From Bacteroidales bacterium (GTDB taxonomy: Bacteria; Bacteroidota; Bacteroidia; Bacteroidales; UBA932): a DNA stretch of 41,649 nt. The stretch covers positions 1-41,649 of the forward strand of contig JALCST010000017.1 in assembly GCA_022653675.1 (NCBI GenBank), written 5' to 3'. Under the pieces are notes generated by a model. The model saw only the letters and a list, made by a program, of their open reading frames with translations, did no database searches and had not been told where the DNA came from. Shown piece by piece: positions 34,493 through 41,649 of the stretch; positions within the stretch are counted from its first letter, which is position 1; the number at the start of each line of letters is the position of its first letter. A program made the translations under genes and the position numbers.

Positions 34493-34990
34493 TTAGTTTA
34501 TCGCGTTCTTGATAGTATATTCATATTGGCCTATGGGAACGTTTGATACAGTATCCTTTGTGTAGGTCCAGTTGCTTGTTTTGTAAAAATCTGGTTTTTC
34601 CTTCTTTTGCAATGTGGTTTCTTTTCCTGTTTTTTTGTCGGTGATTTTCAACGAATCGGTTATTGCCCAAAGGTAATTCTGTAATTCGCTCGATTTGGAA
34701 TCGTTAACACCCTTGACAAATAGGATCTCAGCGCATTCGACCGATTTGCCTGCTGAAATTGTCTGGGAAGATTTTGGTTCCGATTGATAACTGGTTGGCG
34801 TAAGGGCATTGAGACTGTCCTTATTGAAATAGAATGTCATGGATAATGTGTCTGCCAGTTTGTTGGTCACTACCCATTTGACTTTCTTTTCGACATTCTT
34901 GTTAATTGAAATTTTTTCACAGGAGGTTGCTGCCATCGTACCAGCCAGTACGAGGAGAACGAGAACAGGATTTAAAAAATAATGTTTCAT
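34493..34990 (-). CDS. Small lipoprotein of unknown function
   Basis: This 165-residue product has a lipoprotein signal with lipobox TSC (Cys24; MAATSCEKISI). The mature part is rich in Lys, Ser and Thr and looks like a single beta domain (VKWVVTNKLADTLSMTFYFNKD, QTISAGKSVECAEILF, PIGQYEYTIKN). I do not recognise a family. It is AT-richer than its neighbours. It lies 80 bases downstream of the acyltransferase on the same strand; a separate promoter was not found. Confidence 0.7.
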   Translation of the reverse strand: MKHYFLNPVLVLLVLAGTMAATSCEKISINKNVEKKVKWVVTNKLADTLSMTFYFNKDSLNALTPTSYQSEPKSSQTISAGKSVECAEILFVKGVNDSKSSELQNYLWAITDSLKITDKKTGKETTLQKKEKPDFYKTSNWTYTKDTVSNVPIGQYEYTIKNAIN

Positions 34991-35070
34991 AAATTTTGTT
35001 TTGAATTGGTGCTATTATAATGCTCAGGTGGCTGAAATGCTGCATGCGTGCACCAATATTCCGGAAGACT

Positions 35071-35844
35071 TTATTTTGTCTTGCGTACGTACCTGACGTA
35101 TTCGTATGTGGAGTATTTTCCAGTTCTGTATCTCATCGCATTGAAACACAGGTCATGCAACATCTCCATGTTTTCCCGTATGCTTTTTGTATCGTCTGCG
35201 TAAAACGGCCCGTCGACGAATGTTATTACTTTTGGAAATCTTCCGATTTTTCTCTTCTGATAGCAGTTGGTAAGGGCGTAAACAGGTTTATGGTCAATAG
35301 CTGGAAAATGAAATGAGGCGTCTGAAAATGGTCTTATGCCATTATAATAAGGCCATATGTGGGATTCAGGATATATGGTAACCGTATTCCCCTGCCTTAT
35401 TCTCGAAAGCACGCATTCGTGCATTTCAGACTTCTGACTGACTGTAGCTCCGACTGGTATTGCACCCAACATTTCCATCACGTTGTTCATCCCTGATATG
35501 GACATTATGTCGGGTCCTACGATTATGTAATTTCTTTTCTCAAAACAGATTATGTTTGGGCCATAGGCATCAAGCAAAACGTTGGTATGGTTACCGTAAA
35601 GGTAAAACCCGCTCCCATGACTTTTTTTAAGGACTTTCTTGTTGACGGTCCTTTGGCTGAATACAAGCTTAGTGAACATGAATACCAGAGGACGGGCAAA
35701 TATGTCATATATGAAGAAACGGGCGATACGCCAAAATAATCCGGCGTGTATATATTTGTACTTTATGCACAGCTTTTTGGTTTTGATATTTGTGCCGGCG
35801 AAGTCGTCGTGGATGGGATCAGTGTAATATACCGTCTTTTTCAT
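35071..35844 (-). CDS. PlsC-like lysophospholipid acyltransferase
   Basis: The 257-residue protein fits the glycerophosphate acyltransferase superfamily. The catalytic block is GNHTNVLLDAYGP, with His and Asp spaced by five residues rather than the usual four, a spacing I associate with one PlsC sub-branch. Motif III-like IYPESHIWPY replaces the common PEGTRS. An N-terminal hydrophobic/basic segment (about 35-65) would anchor it to the inner membrane. The start was placed at the second ATG, 26 bases inside the end of the GT4 gene. It probably acylates a glycerol or sugar lipid made with that enzyme. Confidence 0.8.
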   Translation of the reverse strand: MKKTVYYTDPIHDDFAGTNIKTKKLCIKYKYIHAGLFWRIARFFIYDIFARPLVFMFTKLVFSQRTVNKKVLKKSHGSGFYLYGNHTNVLLDAYGPNIICFEKRNYIIVGPDIMSISGMNNVMEMLGAIPVGATVSQKSEMHECVLSRIRQGNTVTIYPESHIWPYYNGIRPFSDASFHFPAIDHKPVYALTNCYQKRKIGRFPKVITFVDGPFYADDTKSIRENMEMLHDLCFNAMRYRTGKYSTYEYVRYVRKTK

Positions 35845-36976
35845 GACCATGATTTCTGACTGTGTCGACCATCATTTCTTCCATCTGGTCCATGCATTTT
35901 CGCTGGTTGAACCATATCGCCGCTTTCAGATATTCCTTGCTGCATGCTTTTTTTTCTTCCGGGTGCTCTATCCAATAATCCATACGCTCAGCCAGGCTTT
36001 GGGCATTATTGCTTTCGAATATGTTTTTTGAAGTTATTGCGTAATTTCTAGTCGCCGCTTTCGGGGAATCGGATACTATGGGTACCAATCCACAGCAAAT
36101 TGCTTCCAGGCACGAAATAGCTTCTATTTCCACTTTTGACGGATGTACGTACAAATCGGAGTAATTCATTATTTCGACAAGTTTTTCCCTCGGGTAAAAC
36201 CCGATCTCCATATCGACCCCGTACCTATGGGCCAACCTATAGAGTTTTCCCTTCTCAGGCCCTTCTCCCGCAATAATGAGATGGATATCTTTCCTGTGTT
36301 TCGATTTTGCTATTCCGCGTATCAATACGGAGTGGTTTTTTTCATCGGAAAGCCTTCCAACGGATAATATGACGAACTTGTTTTCTAGGCAGGAAGGTTT
36401 GGGGACCGGAATATTTCTGAAAATATCATTGACCCCGTTGGAAATGACGACTCCATTTACTGGAGCTGTTACTTTTTCGAAAATGTCTCGTACGAATTGT
36501 GTGGGAAAGTGGACGCAATCGGCCCGGCGGAATATTTGCCGGTAATATCTTTTATATACGAGCCGGTTTATGAATTCCATATTCTGCAGTCCTAGATGAG
36601 TGGTATAATTTTCGGCTTGGCAGTGGAAACTTGAAGTGACCGGTTTACCGAATCTCTTGGCTATTGTTATTGCTGTTTTTGACAAATCGAAAACGAAAGT
36701 GGTATGTACCAGGTCGCAGTCACGTATGGCATTTTCAAGTATCTTTTTATCAGGGCTTGCTAGCTTTACGTTGTTCTTGTGTACGAAATAATTGATGAAC
36801 CCGAGATTTAATTCCGGAACGACATACCATCCTGGTTCCCCCTTCTTGTCGCTGTCAGGACATACCACACGTACATTATGCCCTCTTTCCTTAAGCGATT
36901 TAATAAGATTAATGCAGGCGATGGTCGTGCCGTTGTTCTTTTCCCCTAGGACATCGCAAATTATGGTGATAATCAT
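35819..36976 (-). CDS. Family 4 glycosyltransferase, possible glycolipid synthase
   Basis: A 385-residue GT-B enzyme. The N-terminal half has IICDVLGEKNNGTTIACINLIKSLKERGH; the nucleotide-binding half has ILSVGRLSDEKNHSVLIRGIA, LIIAGEGPEKGKL and the retaining GT4 EX7E motif (Glu283 and Glu291 in KVEIEAISCLEAICCG). This resembles alpha-glucosyl or alpha-galactosyl diacylglycerol/ceramide transferases of Bacteroidota and Firmicutes, but the acceptor cannot be fixed. It overlaps the acyltransferase by 26 bases, which suggests coupled translation and a joint lipid task. It lies downstream of tRNA-Leu on the same strand. Confidence 0.87.
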   Translation of the reverse strand: MIITIICDVLGEKNNGTTIACINLIKSLKERGHNVRVVCPDSDKKGEPGWYVVPELNLGFINYFVHKNNVKLASPDKKILENAIRDCDLVHTTFVFDLSKTAITIAKRFGKPVTSSFHCQAENYTTHLGLQNMEFINRLVYKRYYRQIFRRADCVHFPTQFVRDIFEKVTAPVNGVVISNGVNDIFRNIPVPKPSCLENKFVILSVGRLSDEKNHSVLIRGIAKSKHRKDIHLIIAGEGPEKGKLYRLAHRYGVDMEIGFYPREKLVEIMNYSDLYVHPSKVEIEAISCLEAICCGLVPIVSDSPKAATRNYAITSKNIFESNNAQSLAERMDYWIEHPEEKKACSKEYLKAAIWFNQRKCMDQMEEMMVDTVRNHGHEKDGILH

Positions 36977-37093
36977 AAGATCACTTCATGTATTGACAGC
37001 ATATGGAATTTAATCGGCCACTCCGACGATGAATCACCTATACAGAACACATTCCATCTTTTATAGATAAGAGGCTGATTATGATTTTATATG

Positions 37094-37176
37094 TGCCCGA
37101 AAGAGGACTCGAACCTCCACACTTATGCGGTACTAGTACCTGAAACTAGCGCGTCTACCAATTCCGCCATTCGGGC
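37094..37176 (-). tRNA. tRNA-Leu (anticodon CAG)
   Basis: The minus strand forms an acceptor arm GCCCGAA/TTCGGGC, a D-arm, the anticodon loop with CAG (complement of 37140-37142) and the long variable arm of class II tRNAs. The discriminator is A and CCA is not encoded. The gene is complete and undisturbed; no target-site repeat was noticed beside it. The stretch 36977-37093 between it and the GT4 gene shows no gene. Confidence 0.96.
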
Positions 37177-37185
37177 TTCAGATTG

Positions 37186-37216
37186 CAAATGTACGTTTTT
37201 TGGCGTTGACTGCCAA
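37186..37216 (-). promoter_or_regulatory. Promoter for tRNA-Leu
   Basis: On the minus strand TTGG (37213-37216) and TACATTTG (37186-37193) are 19 bases apart. The predicted start is a few bases upstream of the tRNA 5' end, as expected for a tRNA promoter. Confidence 0.75.
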
Positions 37217-37423
37217 TTTTTATTTTTGCATATTGCAAAATGCCATATCAGAACATTATTATAAAATCCAGGTTTGCAAATCTGATTTCCGTGATATATT
37301 TCGCATAGTTGTCGATGGGTATCCTGCAACTTTTCAGTCCGATGTTCGTCTTATGTATGGTTAGAGGATAAGTTTTCTGGTGACCAGATAAGACCGGAAC
37401 TTATTCCAAAAAAATATTTTTTA

Positions 37424-37453
37424 TTGGTTATTTCAAAACAACGCTTACCTTTG
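37424..37453 (+). promoter_or_regulatory. Candidate promoter entering the inverted repeat
   Basis: TTGG (37424-37427) and TACCTTTG (37446-37453) are 18 bases apart. The -7 box lies inside the left arm of the inverted repeat, so the transcript would start in the palindrome. A leader of about 160 bases would separate it from the beta-barrel gene at 37619. Confidence 0.45.
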
Positions 37454-37488
37454 TGGTGTCTTAGGGAACTAAGACACCACAAAGGTAA
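37445..37488. repeat. Perfect 20-bp inverted repeat upstream of the beta-barrel gene
   Basis: Positions 37445-37464 and 37469-37488 are exact inverted copies with a GGAA spacer. The arms are not followed by a T run. Each strand of the arm pair reads TACCTTTG, a full -7 match, so the element holds outward/inward -7 boxes in mirror positions. It lies in the 442-base gap 37177-37618, which otherwise contains the tRNA promoter, the candidate promoters and no recognised gene. It could be an operator, an RNA hairpin or a transposon-end relic. Confidence 0.85.
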
Positions 37489-37539
37489 ATCTTTAGATAT
37501 GTTTGTTAAAGGGATATTTGGGATTTTTATGGAATATTT

Positions 37540-37571
37540 TTTGAAATATGAAAACGATATGCATATCTTTG
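37540..37571 (+). promoter_or_regulatory. Promoter proximal to the beta-barrel gene
   Basis: TTTG (37540-37543) and TATCTTTG (37564-37571) are 20 bases apart, a good fit. The start would be near 37577, giving a leader of about 42 bases. The -7 box is flanked by short ATATC/GATAT repeats, which could be an operator. Confidence 0.65.
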
Positions 37572-37618
37572 TGATATCAAAATGATATTAAGAAACAATA
37601 ACAATTATTTAATACAGG

Positions 37619-40060
37619 ATGAATACAATCATTACGATGCTGCTTGCAGCAATTATTTCAACAGTTTCAGGCAGAGTCATGCGGAACAATGAGGATTCTG
37701 CACGTGTAGAACCTCTCTCTTTTGCGACAGTAGCGTTGATAGCCCCTGATAACAACGTGACTGCCGGGACAACGTCAGCCTATGACGGCACTTTCGTGCT
37801 GAAAAGCGTCGAGGAGGGCACATATACACTTTCCGTCTCTTTCGTCGGGTATGTCGAAACCCGTACCGAGGTTACAGTTAATGGAAATAATGACGATCTA
37901 GGGGACATAGTGCTTCAACCCGATCGGAAGATGCTTGAATCGGCGACAATAACCGAACGGATTCCGATTGTGGAACAGAAGTTCGACAAACTGGTCATGA
38001 ATGTCAGCCAACTTCCCTCCGCTCAAGGATCCAATGCATTGGATATGCTGAGAAAAGCGCCGGGCGTCTATGTGGACAAGGATGGAAATGTAATGTTGAA
38101 CGGGAGCCAGGTAGCGATATGGATAGACGGACGTCCTTCCAACCTTTCGGGAGAAACGCTCGAAACCCTTTTGAAGGCCACAGATGCTACGACCATCGAT
38201 AAATTCGAGATTATGGAACATCCTTCGGCTAAATATGACGCAGAAGGGAGCGGTGGGATAATAAATATCAAAACCAAGAAGAATTTTCTCAAGGGGCTTT
38301 ACGGTTCCGTAGGTGCGAACGCCGGAGGCTCGATATATGACAAAAAACTGCATCCAGATGCCAATGGCAACGTAAACCTGAATTACCGTACTGACAGGAA
38401 CAGCATCTCTTTCACCTATTCTCCGAGTTACAACTCGGGTTCCAACATAATTTACGACAAGGTGCTTTTCGGGGACGGTTATAATTCGGTGAACGAAACG
38501 AATTCCTTATTAAAGGACTATAGGCTCAACAACGTGGCGAAGTTTGGCGACGATTACAAGCTTTCTCCGAAAGATGCGTTGGGAGCAAGCGTGACCGCCA
38601 CTTTGGCGAGCGAAAAGACCTTATGCGATCCGACCGACAACGTTTCCGTTACTTCGACAGACGGCACTGAACTCTATAAGACGTTCTCTTCCCTGAATGA
38701 TACCAGCAAGTCTTCGTTCCTGACCGCAAACGCTTACTACACCCACACTTTCAATGAGGCGACTGGCCAGGACCTGTCGCTTAATTTCGATTACAGCCAC
38801 TATGACTCCAACGACGATTATTTCGTGAATAATTATGTAGGACCGGCATCGGCTACAGATGTTACAGGTCTAATTCCCGTTGAACAAGTCAATCTGAACA
38901 ACCAAGTCATAAACATATACTCTGCAAAAGCAGACTATTCGACCTTGCTCTTCAACAAAGTCAAATGTGAAACCGGATTGAAATGGGCTACTACCGGGAC
39001 AAACAACCTCAGTTCAGAGAACGAAGTGCGGAATGATTTCGATTACAACGAAACCATTGCAGCCGGATATGTCAATCTGTCCACGGCTTTCGGTAGAAAA
39101 TGGATGCTGCAGGGAGGGTTACGTTACGAACATACGTTCTCAACGGGCGACTGGGTAAGTCTTGGTACGGAAACGTCCAAGAACTACGGACATCTTTTCC
39201 CGAATATCCTCATAACGTTCATGCCTTCGAAGTGGCGTTTCACATTGAATTATGCTCAGAGGGTGTCGCGCCCTTCGTTCTCTCAGCTCAACCCTTCTTC
39301 ACTTATCGTGGATGCGCATACTTCGATAGTCGGGAATCCAAACCTGGATCCACAGATATCCAACAGTCTTTATTTCAACGTAGGATATTCCCAATTCCTA
39401 AACATGACTGCATTCCTCAATTCAACGGATGACATGATAACCCAGGTTCTGACAGTCGGAGACGACGGCTACCAGAACTATAAATGGGATAATTTCGGCA
39501 AGATGAATCTGTCAGGACTCTCCTTGAATTTCACTCAATTGCCTATTACCAAGTGGCTGAGCCTTACCGTGAATGTGGCGGGGCTCTATTTCGAGAGCAC
39601 GAGCGAAAAAGTCGTTGCCGGCAACGAGTATGTAAATTCCCGTTTTTGTGTCAATGCTTCAGGTTCCATGGACTTCGTTTTGCCTAAGGGAATTACAGCT
39701 ACTATAGATGCCTTCGGCATGTCGAAGTTCGCTTATGCCCAATATATCATCGATCCTATGTTCAGTTCGGGATTTGCGATAAAGAAGAGCATAATGAACG
39801 ACAAGGGAATGATTTCCTTAAATGTCTCGGATATTTTCGGTACCATGAAGAGTAATCTTTCGTATTACGATACGGATTACAGCACCGCCCCGATCTCTAG
39901 AATCGAACAGAAGTTCCCTGGACAAAGGAGAATAATGTTGGGGTTCACATGGAAATTCGGCGCCGGAAAATCTTCATCCCATCGTACGCACCAGGCTACG
40001 GAAGAGGAGAAGAGAATAAACACCAATGCCGGCGGCGTGAATAATGCCGGAGGAATGTAG
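37619..40060 (+). CDS. TonB-receptor-like outer-membrane beta-barrel protein
   Basis: This 813-residue protein has an N-terminal signal-like segment, then a carboxypeptidase regulatory-like domain (about 20-100; PLSFATVALIAPDN, GTYTLSVSFVGYVETRTEV). A plug-like part (about 115-225; ALDMLRKAPGVYVDKDGNVML, HPSAKYDAEGSGGIINIKTKK) and a large barrel of the OMP_b-brl_3 type (about 380-800; RVSRPSFSQLNPS, ISNSLYFNVGYSQFLN) follow. There is no partner SusD. The C-terminal tail after the barrel is polar and Asn/Gly-rich (NTNAGGVNNAGGM). Such proteins resemble TonB receptors for peptides or siderophores, but many are of unknown ligand. Two promoters and a palindrome lie upstream. Confidence 0.88.
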   Translation: MNTIITMLLAAIISTVSGRVMRNNEDSARVEPLSFATVALIAPDNNVTAGTTSAYDGTFVLKSVEEGTYTLSVSFVGYVETRTEVTVNGNNDDLGDIVLQPDRKMLESATITERIPIVEQKFDKLVMNVSQLPSAQGSNALDMLRKAPGVYVDKDGNVMLNGSQVAIWIDGRPSNLSGETLETLLKATDATTIDKFEIMEHPSAKYDAEGSGGIINIKTKKNFLKGLYGSVGANAGGSIYDKKLHPDANGNVNLNYRTDRNSISFTYSPSYNSGSNIIYDKVLFGDGYNSVNETNSLLKDYRLNNVAKFGDDYKLSPKDALGASVTATLASEKTLCDPTDNVSVTSTDGTELYKTFSSLNDTSKSSFLTANAYYTHTFNEATGQDLSLNFDYSHYDSNDDYFVNNYVGPASATDVTGLIPVEQVNLNNQVINIYSAKADYSTLLFNKVKCETGLKWATTGTNNLSSENEVRNDFDYNETIAAGYVNLSTAFGRKWMLQGGLRYEHTFSTGDWVSLGTETSKNYGHLFPNILITFMPSKWRFTLNYAQRVSRPSFSQLNPSSLIVDAHTSIVGNPNLDPQISNSLYFNVGYSQFLNMTAFLNSTDDMITQVLTVGDDGYQNYKWDNFGKMNLSGLSLNFTQLPITKWLSLTVNVAGLYFESTSEKVVAGNEYVNSRFCVNASGSMDFVLPKGITATIDAFGMSKFAYAQYIIDPMFSSGFAIKKSIMNDKGMISLNVSDIFGTMKSNLSYYDTDYSTAPISRIEQKFPGQRRIMLGFTWKFGAGKSSSHRTHQATEEEKRINTNAGGVNNAGGM

Positions 40061-40062
40061 GG

Positions 40063-40965
40063 TTACTCCAAATCCCTGAGCCACCGTTCGAGTTCGCCAG
40101 TCCACTCCCGTTTGAAGGGAAAGGAATCCTTGAATCCGAATCCATGTCCTCCGGAAGGATAAATGAACATTGCAGCCTTGACTTTATTCGCGATCAAAGC
40201 CGAATAATAGTTGAGGCTGTTTGCCGGAGGAACGGTCTTGTCGTCGCTTGCAAGGATTATGAATGCGGGCGGCGTTTCTGCGTTCACATGTTTCTCGTTG
40301 CTGAACATATCCACGATCTCCTTTGAAGGGTCGTTTCCGAGAAGTTGTGTGCGTGAGCCTTTATGGGTATAGGAGGAGTCCATGGTTATGACCGGATACA
40401 TAAGTATCTGGAAATCGGGACGGCAATCGGCCGAATGATAATGCGTGGCCAGGGTCGAGGCCAGGTGCCCGCCGGCAGAGGCTCCCATTATGCCGACTTT
40501 GCCGATATGCCATTCTTCCGCGTGCTTCCTTGCTATGCGAACAGCTTCTTCGGCATCGCTCAGAGGTACTTCGTAATGTCCATTGTTCGGAAGGCGGTAT
40601 TGCAGTACGCAATATGTTACGCCGATCCTGTTCATCCACTGGGCCATGTAACTGCCTTCGTTGAAAATGGATTCCACCGAATAACCGCCGCCCGGACACA
40701 TTATTATGCACAGGCCGTTGGGGTTCTTCGGAAGATAGACATGCAACAATGCTTCGGATATGTTTGAGAGGGAAGCCCCGTTTTTGTTTTTCATCTGTCC
40801 GGTGATTCCGTTGCTGTTCGGAGCTCCGTCCGGCCAGACTTCGATCACTGAATCTGCCTTTCCCATTGTCGGGGAAAGGGCGGGTTCGGGTGAATTGGTA
40901 ATGTTTTGTGCATTCAGGGTAAATGTTCCCAGAATTGCTGCGATGATTGTGAAAATGCGTCTCAT
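40063..40965 (-). CDS. Secreted alpha/beta-hydrolase, probable carbohydrate esterase
   Basis: A 300-residue protein with signal peptide MRRIFTIIAAILGTFTLNAQ. The oxyanion loop is PGGGYS (91-96), the nucleophile Ser163 is in GASAGG, the acid is Asp241 or Asp242 (ASDDKTVPP) and the histidine is His274 (SGGHGFGF). Such acetyl-xylan-esterase-like enzymes are common in Bacteroidota, where they remove acetyl groups from plant or host glycans in the periplasm. It ends 2 bases from the converging beta-barrel gene and faces away from the aldolase gene. Confidence 0.9.
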   Translation of the reverse strand: MRRIFTIIAAILGTFTLNAQNITNSPEPALSPTMGKADSVIEVWPDGAPNSNGITGQMKNKNGASLSNISEALLHVYLPKNPNGLCIIMCPGGGYSVESIFNEGSYMAQWMNRIGVTYCVLQYRLPNNGHYEVPLSDAEEAVRIARKHAEEWHIGKVGIMGASAGGHLASTLATHYHSADCRPDFQILMYPVITMDSSYTHKGSRTQLLGNDPSKEIVDMFSNEKHVNAETPPAFIILASDDKTVPPANSLNYYSALIANKVKAAMFIYPSGGHGFGFKDSFPFKREWTGELERWLRDLE

Positions 40966-41077
40966 TATTTTATACGTATAAATTTCCGTTTTGCTGCAGA
41001 TATCGGTCTGATGCTTTTATACCGCTCAAATTTATGAAAAAACGGGGCCGCATCCATGCATTTTTTACGGATTTCGT

Positions 41078-41085
41078 TACTTTTG
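41078..41085 (+). promoter_or_regulatory. -7 box for the aldolase gene
   Basis: TACTTTTG matches TAnnTTTG and ends 17 bases before the ATG at 41103. No convincing -33 box was seen. Confidence 0.45.
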
Positions 41086-41102
41086 TATTGATTAATAAGA
41101 AA

Positions 41103-41649
41103 ATGATAGATATACATTCGATCGAAGGCAATTTGCCGGATAAATTCTATGTCAGCGGGGCGTCTATATGCATGCGTTGCCAGGAGCTGTATGACCAGGT
41201 TTGCGCAATCGCCGAAGCTGCCGGTTTTCTCTGGCAACGTGGCTGGGCGGAACGCAACGGAGGCAACATATCCGTATGCGTAACCGACAGCATCAATATC
41301 GCGACTTTTGGCGACAGGGTACCGTTAAAGAAGGTCAATATTCCCGTGATGGAACCTTTAAAAGCAATAGAGGGAGAGTATTATTATGTAACCGGTACCA
41401 ATCGGAGGATGCGTGACGTAGCCGTCAATCCCATGGGCAATGGAGCCATCATACGCATCTGTGCGGACGGCAAGTCTTTCGACATCATGGCCGACGAAGT
41501 GATAATGCCTACATCTGAAATCGTTTCTCATCTTGCGATCCACAATTTCGAGCAGTCGCACGGCAGAAGCCGGATAAAGGCAGTCTGCCATACGCATCCT
41601 ACAAATCTCGTAGCGTTGAGCCATAAAGAAGAATTCCTCAAGGATGGGG
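41103..41649 (+). CDS. rhaD: Rhamnulose-1-phosphate aldolase, 5' part (runs off the window)
   Basis: The open frame from 41103 to the window end gives 182 residues of a class II aldolase. It carries AERNGGNISV (phosphate-binding), PTSEIVSHLAIH (catalytic Glu region) and the zinc pair CHTHPTNLVALSH, which fits RhaD better than fuculose-phosphate aldolase. RhaD splits L-rhamnulose 1-phosphate into dihydroxyacetone phosphate and lactaldehyde in the cytoplasm. The C-terminal third is missing because the window ends. Other rhamnose genes may follow outside the window. Confidence 0.87.
   Translation, partial: MIDIHSIEGNLPDKFYVSGASICMRCQELYDQVCAIAEAAGFLWQRGWAERNGGNISVCVTDSINIATFGDRVPLKKVNIPVMEPLKAIEGEYYYVTGTNRRMRDVAVNPMGNGAIIRICADGKSFDIMADEVIMPTSEIVSHLAIHNFEQSHGRSRIKAVCHTHPTNLVALSHKEEFLKDG

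Noticed and set aside
37376-37388. Short TCTGG/CCAGA inverted repeat near the beta-barrel promoter region
   Set aside because: Five-base arms with a 3-base gap are expected by chance at this scale.

Overview
The window looks like a chromosomal segment of a member of the Bacteroidales (phylum Bacteroidota). The signs are a SusC/SusD pair behind an ECF sigma/FecR anti-sigma pair, the rpsF-rpsR-rplI operon, a DUF4922-SpoIID-AmpG-NamZ gene group, and many -7 boxes of the Bacteroidota type TAnnTTTG close to gene starts. Genus cannot be assigned from the sequence alone.

Layout. 1-472: the last bases of a 16S rRNA gene, a hairpin, tRNA-Ile(GAT), then tRNA-Ala(TGC) with its own promoter and a strong terminator; no 23S or 5S gene follows. 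523-3299: an AT-richer accessory patch with an S24-type repressor and the wreck of a type I restriction-modification locus (hsdM tail, an intact AlbA_2/HATPase regulator, an hsdS start fused by deletion to a YgjP metallopeptidase tail). 3337-4890 (minus): dapF behind an unknown two-helix membrane protein. 5007-15177 (plus): ECF sigma, FecR, SusC with a signalling STN domain, SusD, a SusE/F-like lipoprotein with a duplicated domain, and a beta-propeller lipoprotein; no glycoside hydrolase lies inside this uptake locus. 15196-17612 (minus): uracil-DNA glycosylase, LD-carboxypeptidase and an MBL-fold protein lacking metal ligands, as an operon. 17725-21646: SDR oxidoreductase (plus), HAD hydrolase and a GH3 beta-glucosidase (minus).

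21793-29143 (plus): glycosyltransferase, DUF4922 HIT-like protein, signal-less SpoIID, AmpG-like permease, NamZ-like exo-muramidase (DUF1343) and a DUF6515 protein, with 4-base overlaps at two junctions; this reads as a muropeptide salvage operon, and the LD-carboxypeptidase and DapF nearby touch the same chemistry. 29169-31522: rpsF, rpsR, rplI with a promoter and leader hairpin, plus a trailing GT2. 31559-34399: M16 protease ending in a strong terminator. 34493-36976 (minus): a lipoprotein, then an overlapping GT4/PlsC-like pair suggestive of glycolipid synthesis. 37094-37176 (minus): tRNA-Leu(CAG) with a good promoter. 37445-40060: a perfect 20-bp inverted repeat carrying -7 boxes on both strands, then an outer-membrane beta-barrel receptor. 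40063-40965 (minus): secreted esterase. 41103 to the end: 5' part of a rhamnulose-1-phosphate aldolase gene.

The most notable signals are the 16S-tRNA unit without a 23S gene, the collapsed type I R-M locus, the muropeptide operon with a signal-less SpoIID and a HIT-like partner, the palindrome with a promoter inside it, and the MBL protein with a broken metal site.
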